From contig CALIZF010000042.1 of the NCBI GenBank assembly GCA_938028765.1, positions 1-42,394 of the forward strand: a stretch of DNA of 42,394 nt, written 5' to 3'. Positions 38,025-42,394 of this stretch are shown here, one piece after another (position 1 is the stretch's first letter; each line of letters opens with the position of its first letter). The notes beneath the pieces are model-generated. The model had not been told where the DNA came from. It was given only the letters and a program-made list of their open reading frames with translations, and searched no databases. The DNA comes from an uncultured Paracoccaceae bacterium (GTDB lineage Bacteria; Pseudomonadota; Alphaproteobacteria; Rhodobacterales; Rhodobacteraceae). A program made the translations under genes and the position numbers.

Positions 38025-39084
38025 CATGTCGCGGGCGGTGGAGGGCAAGCGCGTCCTCGTCACCGGGGGCACGGGCAGTCTTGGCAAGGTGCTGGTGCGG
38101 GCGCTGCTGTCCGGCCAGTACGGCCGGCCGGCGCGCGTGACGGTCCTCAGCCGCGACGAGGGCAAGCACTTCGCCATGCGGCTGGCGCTGAAGCACATCT
38201 CGGCCGCGTCCGAAGACATCATCTATCGGGACTATGCCTCGATCCTGAACTTCCGCGTGGGCGACGTCCGGAACTACCACAGCGTCGTCGCGGCCCTGCG
38301 CGACGTGGACATCGTGTTCAACGCCGCCGCGCTGAAACAGGTGCCGTCCTGCGAATACTTTCCCTCGGAGGCGGTCGAGACCAACATCCTCGGCCCCCGC
38401 AACATCGTGCGCGCGATCGCCGACCACGCCCTGCCGGTCGAGGTCGTGATGGGCGTCTCGACCGACAAGGCGTGCCACCCGGTCAACGTCATGGGCATGA
38501 CCAAGGCCCTGCAGGAACGGATCTTCGTGGCCGGCAACCTCGATGCGCCGCAGACCCGCTTCACCTGCGCGCGATACGGCAACGTGCTGGCCTCGCGCGG
38601 GTCGGTGATCCCGCTGTTCCATGCCCAGATCGCGGCGGGCGGGCCCGTGACGCTGACCGACGCGGAGATGACCCGCTATTTCCTGACGCTGGACGACGCG
38701 GTGCGCACCATCGTCGCGGCGCTCGTCGCCGGTCAGCGCGGGGAGATCTTCATCCCCAAGGCCCCCGCCGCGCGGATCGAGACGCTGGCCCGTGTCCTGA
38801 TCGGCGACCGGCCGATCAGGGTCGAGACCATCGGGATCCGCCCCGGCGAGAAGCTGCACGAAACGCTGGTGGCCGACGACGAGGCCTACCGCACCATCGA
38901 GCGGGACGGATACTACGTCATCCGCCCCGCACTGCCCGAGCTGGGCGGCGCCCCGTCGAAGCCGGCGCTGCGGCGCGCCTATACCTCGGACCAGCGGCTG
39001 ATGGATGCGGCGCAGCTGGCCGACCTCTTGGCGCGCAACGGGCTTCGGGTCGAGGACAGACCGGATTTCGACGCGATCTATTGA
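38014..39084 (+). CDS. UDP-GlcNAc 4,6-dehydratase-like (CapE/WbjB/FlaA1 family)
   Basis: A 356-residue polysaccharide biosynthesis SDR. The nucleotide motif is VTGGTGSLGKVL; FNAAALKQVPSCEYFP and ETNILGPRNIV are hallmark phrases of the CapE/FlaA1 group; and the active site reads VSTDKACHPVNVMGMTKALQ, with MxxxK in place of YxxxK, as in CapE and WbjB. The late block IGIRPGEKLHETLV is also family-typical. It likely turns UDP-GlcNAc into a 4-keto-6-deoxy sugar nucleotide in the cytoplasm for a surface polysaccharide. It overlaps the RmlD-like reductase by 11 bases. No 2-epimerase (WbjD/CapG) is present in the window. Confidence 0.92.
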   Translation: MAIDMSRAVEGKRVLVTGGTGSLGKVLVRALLSGQYGRPARVTVLSRDEGKHFAMRLALKHISAASEDIIYRDYASILNFRVGDVRNYHSVVAALRDVDIVFNAAALKQVPSCEYFPSEAVETNILGPRNIVRAIADHALPVEVVMGVSTDKACHPVNVMGMTKALQERIFVAGNLDAPQTRFTCARYGNVLASRGSVIPLFHAQIAAGGPVTLTDAEMTRYFLTLDDAVRTIVAALVAGQRGEIFIPKAPAARIETLARVLIGDRPIRVETIGIRPGEKLHETLVADDEAYRTIERDGYYVIRPALPELGGAPSKPALRRAYTSDQRLMDAAQLADLLARNGLRVEDRPDFDAIY

Positions 39085-39091
39085 GGGGCCG

Positions 39092-39970
39092 ATGCCGACG
39101 CGCATGGTGGGGATTATCGGGGGCTCGGGCCTCTACCGGATCGACGGGTTCGAGGACGCGCGATGGCGATCGGTGGCCTCGCCCTGGGGCGCACCGTCGG
39201 ACGAGATCCTGACCGGCAGCATCGGCGGCGTGCCGGCGGCGTTCCTGCCCCGCCACGGCCGCGGGCACGTCCATGCGCCGACGTCGATCAACTACCGCGC
39301 CAACATCGACGCGATGAAACGGCTCGGCGTGACCGACATCATCTCGGTCTCGGCCGTGGGGTCCTTCCATGAACACCTGGCGCCCGGCGATTTCGTGCTG
39401 GTGGACCAATTCATCGACCGCACCGTGAACCGCGAGAAGTCCTTCTTCGGCTCGGGCCTCGTCGCGCATGTGGCGTTCGGCGACCCGACCTGCCCGCGGC
39501 TGCGCGGGCACCTTGCGGCGGCCGCCGCCGACCTCGGGATCCGCGCGCACGACGGCGGCACCTACCTGTGCATGGAAGGCCCGCAGTTCTCGACCCGTGC
39601 CGAAAGCGTCATGTATCGCACCGCCTGGGGCGCGCATGTCATCGGGATGACCAACATGCCCGAGGCGAAGCTCGCCCGCGAGGCGGAAATCTGCTACGCC
39701 ACCGTGGCGATGGTGACCGATTACGACAGCTGGCACCCTCACCACGACCAGGTGGACATCCCCGCCATCCTTGCCACCATGCACGCCAACGCCGAGAGGG
39801 CGCGCGCGCTGGTCGCGGCGGTGGTGCCGCGGCTCGGCGGGGCGTTCGATTGCCCGGCGGGCTGCAACCGCGCGTTGGATACCGCGATCCTGACCGCGCC
39901 CGAGGCGCGCGATCCCGCCCTCGTCGCGCGGCTGGATGCCGTCGCGGGCCGCGTCCTGGCGCCGCGATGA
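39092..39970 (+). CDS. mtnP: S-methyl-5'-thioadenosine phosphorylase
   Basis: A 292-residue phosphorylase that splits methylthioadenosine into adenine and methylthioribose-1-phosphate (methionine salvage). Typical segments are IGGSGLYRIDGFED, PRHGRGHVHAPTSINYRANI, GTYLCMEGPQFSTRAES, GMTNMPEAKLAREAEICYA and VTDYDSWH; the last carries the Asp residues that select adenine, which favours MTA over methylthioinosine. It sits seven bases after the dehydratase and overlaps the broken epimerase by four bases, so it is locked into the sugar-nucleotide operon, where it would not be expected. No mtnA or other salvage genes are in the window. Confidence 0.93.
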   Translation: MPTRMVGIIGGSGLYRIDGFEDARWRSVASPWGAPSDEILTGSIGGVPAAFLPRHGRGHVHAPTSINYRANIDAMKRLGVTDIISVSAVGSFHEHLAPGDFVLVDQFIDRTVNREKSFFGSGLVAHVAFGDPTCPRLRGHLAAAAADLGIRAHDGGTYLCMEGPQFSTRAESVMYRTAWGAHVIGMTNMPEAKLAREAEICYATVAMVTDYDSWHPHHDQVDIPAILATMHANAERARALVAAVVPRLGGAFDCPAGCNRALDTAILTAPEARDPALVARLDAVAGRVLAPR

Positions 39971-40882
39971 CCCGCATCCTCGTGACCGGGGTGGACAGCC
40001 TGTAGCGCGGGCGGCGCGCATGGCTGGAGGCGGCGGGCCTCGACTGCGACCGCGACCTCGTGGTGGCCGGCCTGTCGAAGCCCGGCGTCCTCGATCCGCT
40101 CCTGCCGGGGCACGACCTCGTCCATCACCTGGCCGACGTGGTGGCGGGCATCGGCGATGCGTTCGCGCACCCGGAATTCATCCTGTGGCAGAACCTGCTG
40201 ATCTACACCCGGTTGTTCGCCACCGTCGCGCCGGCGAAGGGGGTGACAGGCTGCATCCACGTCGGCACTGCCTGTTCGTTTCCCCGGGGGGCTTCAGACC
40301 GGCCCCGAGGCACCGCCGGCGCACGAACCCGACCTGTTCCCCGCCGCCCCCGAAAGCGCCTACGGCCGTTCCAAGATGATCGGCCGGATCGTGGCCGCGC
40401 TGATGCAGAAGGAGAAGGGGCATCCCCGTTGTCCTGCCATCCTGCACAACGGCTGTGGCGCGCCCTGCGTTTCCGGCGCGGATCGCGCGCAGGTGATCCT
40501 CGCTCCGGTGCGCCGCGCCATCGAATGCCCGCAGGGCGAGGCGCTGACGGTCCGGGGCGACGGGCGGCAGGGCCGCGCCTTCGTGCATGCGGACGGCGTG
40601 GTGGAGGGGCTCGTCGCCGCCATGACGCACGGCCGAGGGCAGGGACCGATCCAGATCGGCCCCGACCGCTGCACGACGATCCGCGAGGTGGCCGAGACGG
40701 TGGTGAAGGTCTCGGGCCGCGACATCCCCGCCCGCTTCGACACCACGAAACCCGTGCACGACCTCGGCCGCGACGCCGACCGCGCGAAGGCGCGCGACCT
40801 TCCGGGATGGGAACCGCGCGTGGCCCTGCGCGAGGGCATCGCCGATCTCCATGCCCGGGTCGAACGCCGGATGCGCCGGTGA
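39967..40882 (+). pseudogene. Broken NAD-dependent epimerase/dehydratase
   Basis: The gene begins ATG at 39967 (overlapping mtnP) with MTRILVTGVDSL, a damaged nucleotide-binding motif, and meets an in-frame TAG at 40003-40005. The same frame then reads on as a degenerate SDR to CIHVGTACSFPRG. One extra G in the run near 40291 shifts the frame, after which LQTGPEAPPAHEPDLFP, ESAYGRSKMIG (the YxxxK site) and DLGRDADRAKARDLPGWEPR, ending at 40882, follow as in GDP-fucose synthase-like epimerases. Some residues are unusual for the family. With a nonsense codon and a frameshift this gene cannot give a full product; length without the damage would be about 305 residues. Confidence 0.8.
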
Positions 40883-40935
40883 TGGGCCATCGGAAACCGT
40901 GTCCCCGGACGGCGGCCGCCGGGGCGGCCAGCCGG

Positions 40936-41676
40936 TCAGACCCAGCCGCGCCGTGCGGCGTGATCGCAGGCGGTGCGCGCCAGCACCCGGATCCGCGGAT
41001 CGTCGAGGTCGACCTCGTGGGTGAACACGGTGACGAAGCCGTGGCGGTCCAACGCCGCCTCCATCCGGTCGCGGAAGCGCGCGGGATCGGCGGTGTCGGC
41101 GGCGAAATGTTCGAGGCGCAGGTGGCTGGCGACGAACCCGATGCCTCCGTGTTCGGTCCGGCCGGTGGCGGCCAGCGCGGCCCTCGGGCCTTCCGGCAGC
41201 CGCCAGGCAACGGCCGGGCGGTCGGTCGTCATCAGCGCCGAAATCCCCTGCGCCCGCCACAGCGGCGCGAGTTCCCACAGCTCGGAGAAGTAGTGCAGCC
41301 GGACCCAGTCCGCCCGCCGGTTGGGCGGGGCGATTCGGGCGATGTCGGCAGCCAGCGCGACGAAGGTCGCCTCGGCCTCGGGCAGCGTCTGGGCATGAGG
41401 GGCAGTGGTATAGTCGCGCGCGTGCGGACCCCAGCGGAACGCCGCCGCGCCGGCCAGCACGGCGGCCGCGCGCGCCGTCACCTCGGCCAGCCGCCGCACC
41501 CTGCCGTCGGGCAGCGTCGCCCGGGAAAACACGTAAAGATCGCAGGTCGCCCCGGTATCCCGGGCCAGCGCATCGAGAAACCCCAGCATCGGCTGATCCC
41601 GGATGCACAGATCCCAGTCCGACAGCTGCATGACCGCGCCGAACACATCATCGACCGAGAAATGGAACCGCCGCAT
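40936..41676 (-). CDS. Polysaccharide deacetylase-like protein
   Basis: A 246-residue soluble protein opening MRRFHFSVDDVFGAVMQLSD. The SVDDV motif near the start and the late FTHEVDLDD resemble divergent NodB-type deacetylases, in which an Asp pair and His residues bind a metal; FRWGPHARDYTTAPHAQTLP is the most conserved-looking middle block. The gene carries no signal peptide. It is convergent with the broken epimerase and lies among polysaccharide genes, which fits a role in surface-sugar modification, but activity is unproven. The ATG at 41676 is chosen by the start of similarity; the ribosome site is weak. Frames extending it upstream run into glycosyltransferase remnants and are not part of it. 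Confidence 0.65.
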   Translation of the reverse strand: MRRFHFSVDDVFGAVMQLSDWDLCIRDQPMLGFLDALARDTGATCDLYVFSRATLPDGRVRRLAEVTARAAAVLAGAAAFRWGPHARDYTTAPHAQTLPEAEATFVALAADIARIAPPNRRADWVRLHYFSELWELAPLWRAQGISALMTTDRPAVAWRLPEGPRAALAATGRTEHGGIGFVASHLRLEHFAADTADPARFRDRMEAALDRHGFVTVFTHEVDLDDPRIRVLARTACDHAARRGWV

Positions 41677-41758
41677 CACCGACCCTGCCCTGCCCGGGCC
41701 CAAGGCTAGCACGCCCGCCCGCCCGGTGCGACTGCTGCGGGTCAGCCGCACTTCGGCC

Positions 41759-42046
41759 ATGAGGTGCGCGCAGCCGATCCTTCTGTCGCTGACCCGCCAC
41801 CTGCCCGCTCGCGGGTTCGAGATGCCGTCGTGGCGGCCGACGCGACCTTCGCCGCCGCGACGCCGGCCGCTGGCGCGCGGCTGACCGCGCCCCTGCGCCG
41901 GACCGGCTGGCACGGCATGGGCGCAACCCGCGCGGCCCTCGCGGGCATCGTCGCGGCCGAGGCGCCGGACATCCTGCCCACCCATGACAACGTGCCGAAT
42001 ACCATCGTCGGCCTCGCCCGCCGCAGATTCCCCCTGCCGCACGCCG
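41759..42046 (+). pseudogene. Possible glycosyltransferase N-terminal remnant
   Basis: From the ATG at 41759 the frame reads PILLSLTRHLPARGFE. Around 41825 a shift of frame lets it continue as VVAADATFAAAT, GMGATRAALAGIVAAEAPDI and PTHDNVPNTIVGLARRR. Together these look like the N-terminal donor-side order of GT4-type glycosyltransferases: first strand, RGFEVxVxAxD, and a helix then a DxxxxHDN segment. Similarity is lost near 42046, where a minus-strand GT remnant begins. The match is by pattern only and could be overread. Confidence 0.3.
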
Positions 42047-42062
42047 CCGCCGCCTCCGGCCG

Positions 42063-42394
42063 GTGGGAGCTGGCGGCAAAGCTGCGCCTGCTCTGCGCCC
42101 TTAAGCGGCGCGTCGCGCAGCCGCGGGCGTTCCCGGCTCATGTCCACCGCGATCACCGGCCGGGTCTCTTGTGTCTGCCGGTGCAGCGCCGCGGGGGCGC
42201 GCAGCACGCCGTCGAGAGGCTTGCGCTTCTCGAACCGCGCGGCGCGCAGAACCCATAAGGGCGGGCGCAGGGCGTGACGGGCCAGCACCGGTGCGGCCTT
42301 TTCCGGCCGCACGCGGAGGAAATGCGCGCCAACGCCGTCGTGGACTACCGTGGTCCGGCCCGGATCGACCCCGTAGTGCGCCAACGCGCGGTCC
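42063..42394 (-). pseudogene. Glycosyltransferase family 4 fragment, cut by the window edge
   Basis: Reading leftward from the right edge, the open frame gives DRALAHYGVDPGRTTVVHDG, the stretch that links the two halves of GT4 enzymes (usual form: HFGVDPxRxxVVPxGV). RFEKRKPLDGVLRAPAAL and VDMSRERPRLRDAP follow, as in the start of the nucleotide-sugar-binding domain. After about 110 residues the frame becomes low-complexity Gly/Arg text, and the expected E-x7-E region and C-terminal helices are missing in all three frames. The upstream (N-terminal) part lies beyond the window. I read it as a truncated gene. Confidence 0.5.

Overview
The window reads as chromosome of a high-GC alphaproteobacterium, most likely a member of the Rhodobacterales (Paracoccaceae). 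This is inferred from the strong G/C preference at third codon positions, a ribosomal protein S9 with an alanine-rich N-terminal extension, a long valyl-tRNA synthetase, RTX-type secreted proteins, and tightly packed short operons joined by ATGA overlaps. No phage genes, complete insertion sequences or CRISPR arrays were seen.

Left part (1-7000). The tail of a Gfo/Idh/MocA oxidoreductase converges on an IclR regulator. About 2 kb of decayed DNA follows, within which a broken arsA (arsenite-pump ATPase) can still be read at 2173-2910. Next is an intact operon: an ACR3 arsenite permease, a tandem universal stress protein, and an arsenate reductase fused to an ArsI/CadI-like VOC domain. This looks like an arsenic resistance locus that lost its ATPase and kept a permease able to work alone. 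Two further gene remnants (SGNH/DUF459-like and MBOAT-like) lie between it and a tRNA-Gly(CCC).

Middle part (7100-32100). This part is mainly housekeeping. It holds a small orphan ORF, an RTX protein, a TfoX C-terminal-like protein, ndk, valS, a four-repeat SH3 protein, guaA, a DMT transporter, a P-loop ATPase, metAA (predicted acetyl-CoA type), a lipoprotein hydrolase, PPK2 overlapping a TetR regulator, a PotABC-type ABC importer without a binding protein, rplM-rpsI with a visible promoter and terminator, a frameshifted second RTX gene, an SseB-like protein, a 4Fe-4S uracil-DNA glycosylase family protein, a kpsT-kpsE capsule export pair, a BaiN/HI0933-like flavoprotein and a tRNA-Gln(TTG).

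Right part (32100-42394). An ALDH7-like aldehyde dehydrogenase is followed by a two-subunit molybdenum hydroxylase of the isoquinoline 1-oxidoreductase type. The rest is a surface-polysaccharide region in partial decay: a truncated Wzz-like gene, an intact RmlD-like reductase plus CapE/WbjB-like 4,6-dehydratase pair, an intact MTA phosphorylase embedded in the cluster, a broken nucleotide-sugar epimerase, a deacetylase-like protein, and fragments of glycosyltransferase genes at the right edge.

The most interesting items are the ArsC-VOC fusion with its dead arsA, the repeated pattern of decayed envelope-polysaccharide genes, and the MTA phosphorylase inside a sugar-nucleotide operon. All family assignments come from reading motifs in the translated sequence; no database search was run.
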